Shown here piece by piece: positions 43,327 through 51,032 of a stretch of 64,000 nt of DNA. The stretch's first letter is position 1; every line of letters starts with the position of its first letter. Origin of the DNA: Parafrankia irregularis (lineage in GTDB: Bacteria > Actinomycetota > Actinomycetes > Frankiales > Frankiaceae); assembly GCF_001536285.1 (NCBI RefSeq), contig NZ_FAOZ01000008.1:275118-339117 (forward strand), read 5' to 3'. The notes beneath the pieces are model-generated. The model was not told where the DNA came from, did no database searches, and saw nothing but the letters and a program-made list of their open reading frames with translations. Position numbers and translations under genes: made by a program.

Positions 43327-44322
43327 CTAGCCGTGCAGGTGGACGAGCTGGCGGGCGCGGTCGAGGTTCCACCGGGCCCGCGCCCCGACGTCCTCCATGG
43401 CGGGGCGGGTGGGATCCCGCAGCGAACGCTGGTAGATGCCCTCCAGCAGCACGGTGAGCCGGAAGTTGTAGAGGACCTGGTAATAGGTCAGGTCGGCCAG
43501 GCCGAGCGGGCTCACCGCGCCGGGCCCCCGGGCAGCCGTGTACCACTCGATCAGCTGGTCGGGGGTTCCCCACCCGTCGCCCAGGGAGGTGCTCCAGATC
43601 TCGCAGAACCCGGCCAGGTCAAGCAGCGGGTCACCGATCGTCGCGGTCTCCCAGTCGAGGATCGCGACGACCCGCCCCGGAGGCTCCGGCGCGATCAGCA
43701 CGTTGAGCATGTGGTAGTCGCCGTGGATGAGCGTGGGCGTGAACGACTCCGGCAGATGGCCGCGCAGCCAGGCGGTCACCCCGTCGACGCCCGGGAGCTC
43801 CCGGCCCTCGTAGGAGCGCAGCTGGCGCGTCCAGCGCTCGGTCTGCCGCTCGTGGAACCCCTCGGGCCGCCCCAGGTCCGCCAGTTGACGGCCGCGCCAG
43901 TCGACGGCGTGCAGCCGGGCCAGTGACTCGGCCATGGACCTGCTGATCTCGACGCGGCCCCTGTCGGTCGCCAGCGGTTGCGGCGGCGGTGTCAGCGCCA
44001 CGCCGTCGACCCGTTCCATCAGGTAGAAGGTGCGGCCGAGCACGGCCGGGTCCTCGCACAGCGCGACGACCGCCGGGTGGGGCACGCCGGTGCCCTCCAG
44101 CGCGGCGAGGATGCGGTACTCGCGCACCATCCCGGCGTCGGCGTTCGGCATGGCGACGGCCGCCGGCCGGCGCAGCACCCACCGCTGGTTCCCGCGGTCC
44201 ACGGTGAACATGGCGTTGGACCTGCCGCCGGCCAACGGCGCCGCCGAGACCGGCAGTCGTGCTTCGAGTCCCTGTGCGTCGAGCCAGCGTGCCAGGCGGT
44301 CGACATCGAGCAGTCCGCTCAC
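43327..44322 (-). CDS. APH-like kinase, probable hydroxyacyl-CoA kinase (LvaA/ACAD11 kinase-like)
   Basis: A 331-residue phosphotransferase. PLAGGRSNAMFTVDRG is the ATP-binding start seen in ACAD10/11 kinases, TLIHGDYHMLNVLIAPE holds the catalytic Asp and Asn, and VAILDWETATIGDPLLDL the metal-binding Asp. The GTG start has AAGGAG four bases before it. It is the first gene of the minus-strand operon with an ACAD of the matching type next to it. The most likely job is phosphorylation of a 4-hydroxy (or similar) acyl-CoA. Antibiotic modification is unlikely. It is under the GntR-type operator at 44351. Confidence 0.8.
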   Translation of the reverse strand: MSGLLDVDRLARWLDAQGLEARLPVSAAPLAGGRSNAMFTVDRGNQRWVLRRPAAVAMPNADAGMVREYRILAALEGTGVPHPAVVALCEDPAVLGRTFYLMERVDGVALTPPPQPLATDRGRVEISRSMAESLARLHAVDWRGRQLADLGRPEGFHERQTERWTRQLRSYEGRELPGVDGVTAWLRGHLPESFTPTLIHGDYHMLNVLIAPEPPGRVVAILDWETATIGDPLLDLAGFCEIWSTSLGDGWGTPDQLIEWYTAARGPGAVSPLGLADLTYYQVLYNFRLTVLLEGIYQRSLRDPTRPAMEDVGARARWNLDRARQLVHLHG

Positions 44323-44350
44323 GGCGCTCCTTCGCGGCGTTACGCGAATC

Positions 44351-44364
44351 TTTGTCTAGACAAA
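44351..44364. promoter_or_regulatory. GntR operator candidate TTTGTCTAGACAAA
   Basis: TTTGTCTAGACAAA is a perfect 14-base palindrome in the divergent gap between the kinase and GntR genes, 29 bases before the kinase start. The shape TnGTCTAGACnA is typical of GntR/HutC operators. The core TGTCTAGA recurs at 49832. Confidence 0.75.
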
Positions 44365-44544
44365 CTGTGCTGAGGGGACGATAGCCTTGGATCCGCGGAC
44401 GCGCCAGCCTCGAACCAGTCCGCCCGCACTGGCCCCGCCACCACGGGCGTCCAGGACGGACATCCGAGACGGACATCCGAGACGGGCATCCGGGAAGCTC
44501 GGCGACAGGACCGGGCGACCACAGGAACCAGGGAAGGACGTAGC

Positions 44545-45231
44545 GTGGCGGTGCCGCGACATCGGGTACTCACCGAGGAGCTGCTCGCCGGCATCGCCGA
44601 CGGCCGCTACCCGGTCGGCAGCCGGTTGCCCACCGAGGAACAACTGTGCGCGGCGCACGGCCTGGCCAGGGAGACGGTGCGGCGGGCGCTACGGCGACTC
44701 GAGGAACTGGGGCTCGTCAACCGCCGGCCCGGCGCCGGGACCACGGTGGTCGCGACCAGGCCGGTCGCCGACTACCAGCCGTTCGCCCAGTCGGCGGACG
44801 ACATCCTCGCCCTCGCGGTCGAGACCCGGATAGCCCGGCCCACCTCCGCGGACATCGTTCTCGACGCCGACACCGCCCGCCGGGTCGGCGCCGAGGCGGG
44901 AACGTCGTGGTTCGTCGTCCGCGGGGCGCGGACCCGGCGCGGCGACGACACCCCGGTCTGCTGGAGCGAGCAGTACCTGCGGGGCGACCTGCCGCACGAC
45001 CTGATCCTGCGGGTCAGCTTCCAGGCCGCGGACCTCGCCGGCAAACCCGTCGAGCAGATCATCTCGGCCGCCCTGCTCACCGACGAGATGGGCCGCGCCC
45101 TCGGAGCCGCCCCCGGATCACCGGCTCTGGTCATCACCCGGCGTCACTACGGCTCCGACGGCCGTCTGGTGAGCACCGGCATCCACACCCACCCCGCCGA
45201 CCGCTACCAGATCTCCACCCGGCTCAGCTGA
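44545..45231 (+). CDS. GntR-family regulator, HutC/UTRA type
   Basis: A 228-residue regulator. The N-terminal winged helix reads LTEELLAGIADGRYPVGSRLPTEEQL, AHGLARETVRRALRRLEELG and VNRRPGAGTTV, the textbook GntR pattern. The remainder, including YLRGDLPHDLILRV and GSPALVITRRHYGSDGRLV, is the UTRA ligand domain of the HutC subfamily. It is divergent from the kinase-ACAD operon and probably represses it through the palindrome at 44351. A carboxylic acid or acyl derivative is the expected effector. GGAAGGACG lies upstream of the GTG start. Confidence 0.9.
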   Translation: MAVPRHRVLTEELLAGIADGRYPVGSRLPTEEQLCAAHGLARETVRRALRRLEELGLVNRRPGAGTTVVATRPVADYQPFAQSADDILALAVETRIARPTSADIVLDADTARRVGAEAGTSWFVVRGARTRRGDDTPVCWSEQYLRGDLPHDLILRVSFQAADLAGKPVEQIISAALLTDEMGRALGAAPGSPALVITRRHYGSDGRLVSTGIHTHPADRYQISTRLS

Positions 45232-45238
45232 TCGGCCA

Positions 45239-45286
45239 GGGTGTCACGCGCGCAGGGTGTCACGCGCGCAGAGTGTCACGCGCGCC
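45239..45286. repeat. 16-base tandem repeat, three copies
   Basis: GGGTGTCACGCGCGCA occurs twice in perfect tandem, followed by a third copy with two changes. It fills the gap between the convergent GntR and TetR genes. GTGTCACGCGCGC contains no long inverted repeat, so it is not an obvious terminator. Confidence 0.85.
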
Positions 45287-45308
45287 CGCGGCGGGAGCGC
45301 ACGTGGCG

Positions 45309-45941
45309 TCAGGCCTCGTCGTAGGGGCCCAGGATGAGGCGGACGACCTCCTCCAGCTGGCGGGAGAAGTCGGCGAAGGTGAGCCGGCCGTAGGTCCATG
45401 CGGTCAGGCCGGAGCCGAGCGTCGCGTTGATGGCCGTCATCGCCGGGCGGACCACATCAGCGGGAACACCCTCCATGAGGGCCATGAGGGTCGCGAAATT
45501 GTCCGAGCGCAGGCCGGCGAGCTCCTCACTGGCGAACGGGTCGCTCGACACCTCGACGTAGGCGACGAGGCGGGCGAAGTTCGGGTGCCGCTGGAACGCC
45601 CGCGTCTCCCGGCTGAGGAAAGCCAGCACGCGGGTGCAGGCACCGCCCGGGGCGGAGCGGTTGCGCGAGGCGTCCCGGCTCACCTCGACGCGGACCCGGT
45701 CGGTAAGCCGCCGCTGCCAGTCCGCCCAGGCCGCCGCGAGCAGGTGGTCCTTGGAGGAGAAGTAGCGGTACGCGGTGCCGAGCGCCACACCGGACCGTTC
45801 CGCCACGTCGCGCATCTGCAGCTGCTCGGGACCCATCTGGTCGATCATCTCGATGACCGTGTCGGTCAGCCGGCGCCGTCGCTCGAGCTGGGCCGGCGTC
45901 ATGGTGCTGACCGGCTGCGGCAGCGTCTCCTCTTTCGCCAC
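45309..45941 (-). CDS. TetR-family regulator, KstR-like helix-turn-helix
   Basis: A 210-residue repressor. LERRRRLTDTVIEMIDQMG, then LQMRDVAERSGVALGTAYRYF and SSKDHLLAAAW, give a helix-turn-helix very like that of KstR, the cholesterol-catabolism repressor. The ligand domain, with FQRHPNFARLVAYVEVSSD and WTYGRLTFADFSRQLEEVVRLI, is also of that general type but not close enough to call it KstR. An operator-like palindrome lies 80-105 bases upstream at 46022. Likely effectors are acyl-CoA thioesters. Its targets may include other genes in this window. Confidence 0.82.
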   Translation of the reverse strand: MAKEETLPQPVSTMTPAQLERRRRLTDTVIEMIDQMGPEQLQMRDVAERSGVALGTAYRYFSSKDHLLAAAWADWQRRLTDRVRVEVSRDASRNRSAPGGACTRVLAFLSRETRAFQRHPNFARLVAYVEVSSDPFASEELAGLRSDNFATLMALMEGVPADVVRPAMTAINATLGSGLTAWTYGRLTFADFSRQLEEVVRLILGPYDEA

Positions 45942-46021
45942 GACTACACGCTACCTGAAAGCCGATTCCATCCTGGGGCGACCACCCACGAACCGACAGC
46001 CGATGAGAGCAGCACCCGCCA

Positions 46022-46045
46022 CAAAAGAACATCGTTCTAGTTTTG
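46022..46045. promoter_or_regulatory. TetR operator candidate AGAACATCGTTCT
   Basis: AGAAC-ATC-GTTCT (46026-46038) lies within a longer imperfect palindrome flanked by CAAAA and TTTTG. The half-site AGAAC is that of the KstR consensus, but the spacer is three bases, not two. It is the probable autoregulatory site of the TetR gene at 45309. Confidence 0.55.
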
Positions 46046-46050
46046 ACAGG

Positions 46051-46860
46051 TCAGGTGTGCGTTCCGTCGACGTGGACGTCGACCTTCTCGTCGTAGAAGC
46101 AGACCAGGCCGGCGATGCGGATGCTCTCCGCCAGCGGGGTGCGGTAGATCCAGACGACGTCCTCGTGGAGCTTGTCGTTGACCTGGACGGAGAAGTAGCC
46201 CGCGGTGCCCTTGTACGGGCAGTGCGTGGATGACTCCGACGCCACCAGCAGCTCTGTCCGCACGTCGGTCAGCGGCAGATAGTAGCGCGGGCGGATACCG
46301 GACTCGAACAGGACGACCGGGCGGGTCGACTCGGCGACCGTCACACCGTCGATCTCCACCCGCACGTGCCGGGAGCTGGAGAGGACGTCGATGCGGTGAT
46401 AGGGGTTACGCGCGTGCCCGTAGACGGGCTCGTCCTCCTCCAGCCATTCGTCCATCGCGTCCCAGTCGAGCCGGACGAGGCCACGCAGCTGCGGGATGGG
46501 GGAATCGGGGTAGGTGCCCGCGGCGTCCGGGGCCGTCCGGCCGCCGATGACCACGTCGTGGCGGACCGCGTCACCCCGGCTCGGCGAGCGCGCGATCTTC
46601 CCGTTCGGCTCCAGGGTCGCGCGGACGTCCTCGGCCGGCAGGTAGTACACGGGATAGTGCGGGCCCTCCCAGACCAGCACGGGCCGGATCGTGTCGACGA
46701 CGACGTGACCGCCGAGCAGCGCACGGACCCGCTTGTTCGCCTGCTCGGCGTGGACCCGCCCACGGCCGACGGTGGTCGCCGGCTTCATCGACCCGGCTGC
46801 CGGCAGGGACTCCGGTGGTGCCGGCGTGCTGGCGCCGGTGGTGGGAGGAGGTGTCGTCAT
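46051..46860 (-). CDS. DUF427 domain protein (two domains)
   Basis: A 269-residue protein with two DUF427 units. VHAEQANKRVRALLGGHVVV and WEGPHYPVYYLPAEDVRATL mark the first; VRVEIDGVTVAESTRPVVLFE, RYYLPLTDVRTELL and CPYKGTAGYFSV the second. The fold is a small beta-barrel common in actinomycetes. It binds unknown small ligands, and function is not established. The N-terminal 35 residues are Thr/Pro-rich. GGAAGG precedes the ATG. It is head-to-tail with the TetR gene and may be co-regulated, as its end is nine bases before the TetR operator. Confidence 0.8.
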   Translation of the reverse strand: MTTPPPTTGASTPAPPESLPAAGSMKPATTVGRGRVHAEQANKRVRALLGGHVVVDTIRPVLVWEGPHYPVYYLPAEDVRATLEPNGKIARSPSRGDAVRHDVVIGGRTAPDAAGTYPDSPIPQLRGLVRLDWDAMDEWLEEDEPVYGHARNPYHRIDVLSSSRHVRVEIDGVTVAESTRPVVLFESGIRPRYYLPLTDVRTELLVASESSTHCPYKGTAGYFSVQVNDKLHEDVVWIYRTPLAESIRIAGLVCFYDEKVDVHVDGTHT

Positions 46861-46962
46861 GGTCTCGTTCCTTCCGCCGGGTCCACCCGCGTACACGGTT
46901 CTTCGCCCAACCATTCGATCGTGCGCCAGGCGCCGGGGTCCAGCGGAACAGCGCACGCGCCT

Positions 46963-47071
46963 GGTACCGCGGTTCCGCAGTGCCGCGGTTCCGCGGTTCC
47001 GCAGTGCCGCGGTACCAGGGTGCCGTGGAACCGGAGGCACTCCGGAACCGGCGGTTCCGCGGAACCGCCGG
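46963..47071. repeat. GC-rich palindromic repeat cluster (GGTTCCGCGG units)
   Basis: The gap upstream of DUF427 contains CCGCGGTTCCGCAGTG twice between two GGTACC boxes (46963 and 47011), then a perfect 24-base palindrome at 47048-47071 with core GGTTCCGCGGAACC. A related 26-base palindrome is at 62317-62342. No gene fits this segment. It can fold into long hairpins and may act as terminator or as a dispersed repeat. Confidence 0.8.
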
Positions 47072-47132
47072 CACCGCAGATCAGCGACATGCGATACGGC
47101 GGAGCATGAAGGAGACGGCGGGCGCTGGCGCG

Positions 47133-48044
47133 TCAGGTGCTGCGCCTGCGATCCAGCAGGTGCGCCGGATCCGCGCGGCCCGCGTTGGCGAGCGCCGTCG
47201 TCGTGCAGGTGCCGAGCAGGCCGGCGGCGTCGTGGATGGTCGTGAGGCCGAACGAGACGCCGTCGACGGCGTACTGGTCCTGGGCGAGCACGCCGAAGAA
47301 CTCGCCCACCGGCTCGCGGACCAGCGTCAGGGTGAAGTCCGTGTTGATGTACTGGAGGCCGCCGGTGCCGCGGTGGGTCAACGGGCTGGTCATGTCGGCG
47401 ACCAGGATCGCCCGCGCCAGGGGTGTCAGCGGCGTGCCCTCGACCACCTCACGCACCTCACGCAGCCACGACCCACCCCGCTGGACGCCGGCCGTCGGAA
47501 CCACCGCACCGCCGGACTCGTCACCGCGCACCATCGGCCGCACGTCGGCACGCGAGCCCTCCGGCTGCTGCGGGACGGGCGAGCCCAGCCGCGGGGCGGG
47601 CCAGACCTCGCGCTCGGCGTGCCAGATCTCGCCGGGCGCGTTGCTGGACGGGCGCAGGAACACCGCCGTCGCCCGGGTGACAACCACACCGTCGTGGCTG
47701 ACGTGGACGTCGGCGACCCTGATCCGCCCACCGGCCCGGACCAGCGACGTGCTCACCTGCAGCGGCGCGTACGGGATCGAGCGGAACATGTCGACCGTGA
47801 GCCGGGCGAGCTGGTAGCCGGGCTCCGCCTGCTCCTGCACCAGGACGTGCCCGATCAGACCGCCGAGGATGCGCCCGCTCACGGATCCGCTCGCCCAGAT
47901 GCCGCTGGCGAAGCGGCCGGGCTGGTAGCGGCCGTCGTCGAGACGACGGAAGTAGGCCGACGACGGGCCGCCGTCGGAACCCGGATCGCCGGCCGAGGCC
48001 TGGTCCGCGAGCATCGCGGGCTGGCCCCCACCCGGGTCGGACAT
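47133..48044 (-). CDS. Acyl-CoA thioesterase-like double-hotdog protein (TesB-like)
   Basis: A 303-residue protein of the TesB/thioesterase-like family. FASGIWASGSVSGRILGGLIGH near residue 45 and VDMFRSIPYAPLQVSTSLVRAG form the first hotdog; GTGGLQYINTDFTLTLVREP and VDGVSFGLTTIHDAAGLLGT the second. Related actinobacterial proteins hydrolyse acyl-CoA. The ATG at 48044 has GAGGAGGTAGGT upstream. It would release CoA from stalled intermediates, and may be transcribed with the Ltp/DUF35 genes behind it across a 139-base gap. Confidence 0.75.
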   Translation of the reverse strand: MSDPGGGQPAMLADQASAGDPGSDGGPSSAYFRRLDDGRYQPGRFASGIWASGSVSGRILGGLIGHVLVQEQAEPGYQLARLTVDMFRSIPYAPLQVSTSLVRAGGRIRVADVHVSHDGVVVTRATAVFLRPSSNAPGEIWHAEREVWPAPRLGSPVPQQPEGSRADVRPMVRGDESGGAVVPTAGVQRGGSWLREVREVVEGTPLTPLARAILVADMTSPLTHRGTGGLQYINTDFTLTLVREPVGEFFGVLAQDQYAVDGVSFGLTTIHDAAGLLGTCTTTALANAGRADPAHLLDRRRST

Positions 48045-48183
48045 ACCTACCTCCTCGCACGGCACGCGGCACGCGGCACAACGGGAACAGGGAGCTTAAG
48101 AACGCCTTTCCCGTACTACACGTCGGTTGCCACGACCGGCAAGCAGTCCCGCGGCCCCCAGCTCCCGCGGGCCCCGCCAACGG

Positions 48184-49329
48184 TCAAAGGGAGAGGATGG
48201 TGACGGCCGCGGTGCCGGGGGCTCCGTAGACCTGCGCGTAGCCGACCCGCGGGCTGCCGGGAACCTGCCGCTCGCCGGCCTGCCCGCGAAGCTGGCGCAC
48301 CAGCTCGTGCACCTGCCGCAGCCCGGAGGCTCCGATCGGCTCGCCGTTGGCGATCAGGCCACCGTCGGTGTTCACCGGCAGCCGGCCGCCGATCTCGGTG
48401 GCGCCCTCGGCGAGCAGCTTCTCCTGCTCACCATCGGCGCAGAAACCGTTCTCGGCGAGATGTATGACCTCTGCACCGGCGTCGGTGTCCTGCAACTGGA
48501 CGACGTCCACGTCCTCGGGGCCGATCCCGGCGGCCTCGTAGGCCGCCCGCGAGGCGTACACCGTCGGCGCGGCATCCTCCTCGACGGCCGCCCAGGTGGT
48601 GTTCACCTCGTACGCGCCGTAACGGCGGGTACGGATCACCGAGGCTCGCACGAAGACCGGCGCGTCGGTGTAGCGGTGGGCGATGTCGGCCCGGCACAGG
48701 ACCACGGCCGCCGCGCCCTCGTCCGGAGCGCAGAACATGAACTGCGTCAGCGGGTAGTTGAGCACCGGCGAGGCCAGGATCTCATCCTCGGAGATCGGCT
48801 TGCGCCGGAACGCGTTGGGATTGAGCACGCCGTTGCGGAAGTTCTTCGCCGCCACCCGGGCCAGTGTGCGGGAGGTGATTCCGTGGTCGTGCATATAACG
48901 ATTGATCTTCATTCCGAAGAACTTCGTCGTGACGTACTGGCCGTTCTCCGCGTACCACGACGGCATGTTCACCAGCATCGGGTCTTCGACGAAGGCCCCG
49001 CGCGGATGCTTGTCCAGCCCGACGGCGACGGCGATCTCGCACTGACCGGTCCGGATGGCACTGGCCGCCTGCTGGATCGCGCTGGCCGCCGTCGCGCAGG
49101 CGTTGAAGACGTTGATGAACGGGATACCGGTCAGGCCGAGCAGCCCGGTCAGGGGGTCGGTCTGCGCCACCTCCCAGCTGCCCCCGCAGGCGAACTGGAC
49201 GTCCTGCCAGCCCACTCCCGCGTCGGCGAGCGCGAGGTCGATCGCCTCCGCGCCCATGGCGAACGCCGACTTGGCGCCGAACCGGCCGAAGGGATGAAGA
49301 CCGGCTCCGATGATCGCGACATCGTTCAT
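48184..49329 (-). CDS. Thiolase-fold lipid-transfer protein (Ltp), partner of DUF35
   Basis: A 381-residue thiolase-like protein. FINVFNACATAASAIQQAA keeps the N-terminal Cys (Cys78), but the usual GHPxGASG active-site His is Glu in NGEPIGASG, and the C-terminal Cys-Gly motif is absent (GAPGTAAVTILSL). Ordinary thiolysis is therefore unlikely. The immediately upstream gene encodes a DUF35 protein, as in Ltp/ChsH2-type retro-aldolases. This pair differs from the 15749 pair, which lacks Cys altogether. The ATG at 49329 has GAGGAG before it. It probably cleaves or condenses a branched acyl-CoA. Confidence 0.8.
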   Translation of the reverse strand: MNDVAIIGAGLHPFGRFGAKSAFAMGAEAIDLALADAGVGWQDVQFACGGSWEVAQTDPLTGLLGLTGIPFINVFNACATAASAIQQAASAIRTGQCEIAVAVGLDKHPRGAFVEDPMLVNMPSWYAENGQYVTTKFFGMKINRYMHDHGITSRTLARVAAKNFRNGVLNPNAFRRKPISEDEILASPVLNYPLTQFMFCAPDEGAAAVVLCRADIAHRYTDAPVFVRASVIRTRRYGAYEVNTTWAAVEEDAAPTVYASRAAYEAAGIGPEDVDVVQLQDTDAGAEVIHLAENGFCADGEQEKLLAEGATEIGGRLPVNTDGGLIANGEPIGASGLRQVHELVRQLRGQAGERQVPGSPRVGYAQVYGAPGTAAVTILSL

Positions 49330-49339
49330 CGTGGACTCC

Positions 49340-49822
49340 TCAGCGGCCATCGGTGCTGTCGGTGCTGTCGGAAACCGGCGCGAAGGCGAAGGTCATGACC
49401 TCGTCACCGGTGTCGTCGACATAGAAGGGAACGATCGACAGCTCCATCTCCATGTCAAAAGCCAGTTTCGCCGGGTCGTTCTCCGTCAGCCTCGACTCGA
49501 CCCGGATGACATCGTCCAGCTGCACGAGGCCGACCCCGAACGGAGTGAATCCATCCGCCTTGTCGGATCCCGCGTAGGGCAGCTTGGGAACGAAACCCTG
49601 TGTCGTCCAGGCCACCAGCCGGCCGCGCCTCGGCAGGAGCAGCTCGGCCATGCTGGACCGCCCGCAGCGGGGGCAGCGGGACTGCGCGGGAAACGTCGTC
49701 GCCGCGCAGTCGCCGCACCGACTGCCGATCAGCTGCGGCGTGTCGTGCGGCCAGGTGAAGACTTCGGCCAGTGGCCTTTGCATGAGCGCCTCGCCCTCTG
49801 CTCGATCGACGCCGCTCACCAT
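49340..49822 (-). CDS. DUF35 OB-fold protein with Zn ribbon
   Basis: A 160-residue protein with zinc ribbon GSRCGDCAATTFPAQSRCPRC (Cys near residues 35-52) followed by an OB fold from RRGRLVAWTTQG. It is the acyl-CoA-holding partner of the Ltp protein encoded next. The C-terminus DSTDSTDGR is repetitive. The promoter region carries TGTCTAGA only ten bases before the start codon, matching the core of the GntR operator at 44351, so this pair may be under the same regulator. Confidence 0.82.
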   Translation of the reverse strand: MVSGVDRAEGEALMQRPLAEVFTWPHDTPQLIGSRCGDCAATTFPAQSRCPRCGRSSMAELLLPRRGRLVAWTTQGFVPKLPYAGSDKADGFTPFGVGLVQLDDVIRVESRLTENDPAKLAFDMEMELSIVPFYVDDTGDEVMTFAFAPVSDSTDSTDGR

Positions 49823-49831
49823 AACACCAAA

Positions 49832-49839
49832 TGTCTAGA
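49832..49839. promoter_or_regulatory. Second TGTCTAGA core site (possible GntR site)
   Basis: CCAAATGTCTAGAGGTTTC contains TGTCTAGA, the centre of the perfect palindrome at 44351-44364, with weaker outer symmetry. It sits directly before the DUF35 start in a short AT-rich island. An eight-base match could arise by chance. Confidence 0.35.
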
Positions 49840-49850
49840 GGTTTCACGGG

Positions 49851-51032
49851 TCACGGCGACCCGTGCGGCCGCTCGACACGGTAGACGCAGCGCGTCCTCG
49901 AGTAGATGGTCGGCATGCACTCGTTGCAGTGCACACAGGCGGACCGGGTGGATTCCTCCGCCTGGATCCGCAGGAGCAGGTCCGGCTCGCGCAGCAGAGC
50001 GCGGCCCATGGCGACGAGGTCGAAGCCCTCCGCCATCGCCTGGCGCATCATGTCCAGGTTCGTGATGCCGCCGAGCAGCACCAGCGGCATGGACAGCTCG
50101 CGGCGGAACTGCCGGGCCCGCTCGAGCAGGTATCCGTCCCGGTAGGGGTACTCCCGGAGGAAGGGGCGGCCGACCAGCCGGAATCCCCAGCGCGCCGGCG
50201 GCGGGAGGGCCTGCGCGAAGGACTTCCGCGGTGCGTCGCCGTGGAAGAGCAGCATCGGGTTGAGCAGCGAGCTGCCGGCGGTCAGTTCCAGTGCGTCCAG
50301 CGCGCCGTCCGTCTCCAGCCAGACCGCCACCTGCAGCGACTCGGGAACCGTGAGGCCACCCGAAACCCCGTCCTCCATGTTCAGCTTCGCGATCACCGCC
50401 AGCCGGCCGCCCACCGCCTCCCGCACCGCACGGGCGACCTCACGCGCCAGTCGGGCCCGGTTCTCCAGCGGCCCGCCGTAACGGTCCCCGCGCCGGTTCA
50501 GCCTGGGGCTCAGGAACGAGCTGACCAGGTAGTTGTGGCCGAAGTGGAGCTCGACCGCGTCGAACCCGGCCTGCTCCGCCAGCTTCGCCGCATCCGCGTG
50601 GGCGGCGACGACCCGCGCGATCCCGTCGATGTCGGGAACCTGCACCGGCCGCATCGCGAGCGGGCTGAACATCCGGCTGGGTGCGAGGGCGGGGGCCCGG
50701 TTCGAGGCCGCGTTGGCCACCGGGCCGGCGTGCCCGATCTGCGCGCTCGCCGCCGCGCCGTGCGCGTGGACCGCGTCGGTCAGCCGGCGCAGTCCCGGGA
50801 CGGCCTGCGGGCGCATCCAGATCTGGTGGCGGTCGGTGCGCCCGCCCGGGGCGACCGCGCAGTAGGCCACGGTGGTCATCCCGACCCCGCCGGCGGCGAC
50901 CTCCCGGTGGAACTCGATCAGCTCGTCGGTCACCAGGGCGTCCGGGGTGCGGCCCTCGAACGTCGCCGATTTGATCACTCTGTTGCGCAGGGTGATCGGG
51001 CCGAGCGCGGCCGGAGCGAAGACCTCGTTCAT
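49851..51032 (-). CDS. Old-yellow-enzyme family flavin oxidoreductase (2,4-dienoyl-CoA reductase-like)
   Basis: A 393-residue FMN TIM barrel. LGPITLRNRVIKSATFEGRTPD starts it. YCAVAPGGRTDRHQIWM and QIGHAGPVA follow, then FDAVELHFGHNYLVSSFLSP, RVSVI-like VIAKLNMEDG and LVAMGRALLREPDLLLR, all family marks. The end CVHCNECMPTIYSRTRC resembles the cluster-binding Cys set of 2,4-dienoyl-CoA reductases but without the second domain. It should reduce a conjugated double bond. It overlaps the FadA6-like gene by one base. In the known HIP pathway another flavoprotein (IpdC) fills a double-bond step and is not seen here, so this may replace it. Confidence 0.85.
   Translation of the reverse strand: MNEVFAPAALGPITLRNRVIKSATFEGRTPDALVTDELIEFHREVAAGGVGMTTVAYCAVAPGGRTDRHQIWMRPQAVPGLRRLTDAVHAHGAAASAQIGHAGPVANAASNRAPALAPSRMFSPLAMRPVQVPDIDGIARVVAAHADAAKLAEQAGFDAVELHFGHNYLVSSFLSPRLNRRGDRYGGPLENRARLAREVARAVREAVGGRLAVIAKLNMEDGVSGGLTVPESLQVAVWLETDGALDALELTAGSSLLNPMLLFHGDAPRKSFAQALPPPARWGFRLVGRPFLREYPYRDGYLLERARQFRRELSMPLVLLGGITNLDMMRQAMAEGFDLVAMGRALLREPDLLLRIQAEESTRSACVHCNECMPTIYSRTRCVYRVERPHGSP

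Noticed and set aside
45309-45941. TetR gene as the missing kstR2
   Set aside because: Its helix-turn-helix resembles KstR rather than KstR2, and its own operator (AGAACATCGTTCT) is unlike the CAAGnnCTTG site at 54345.
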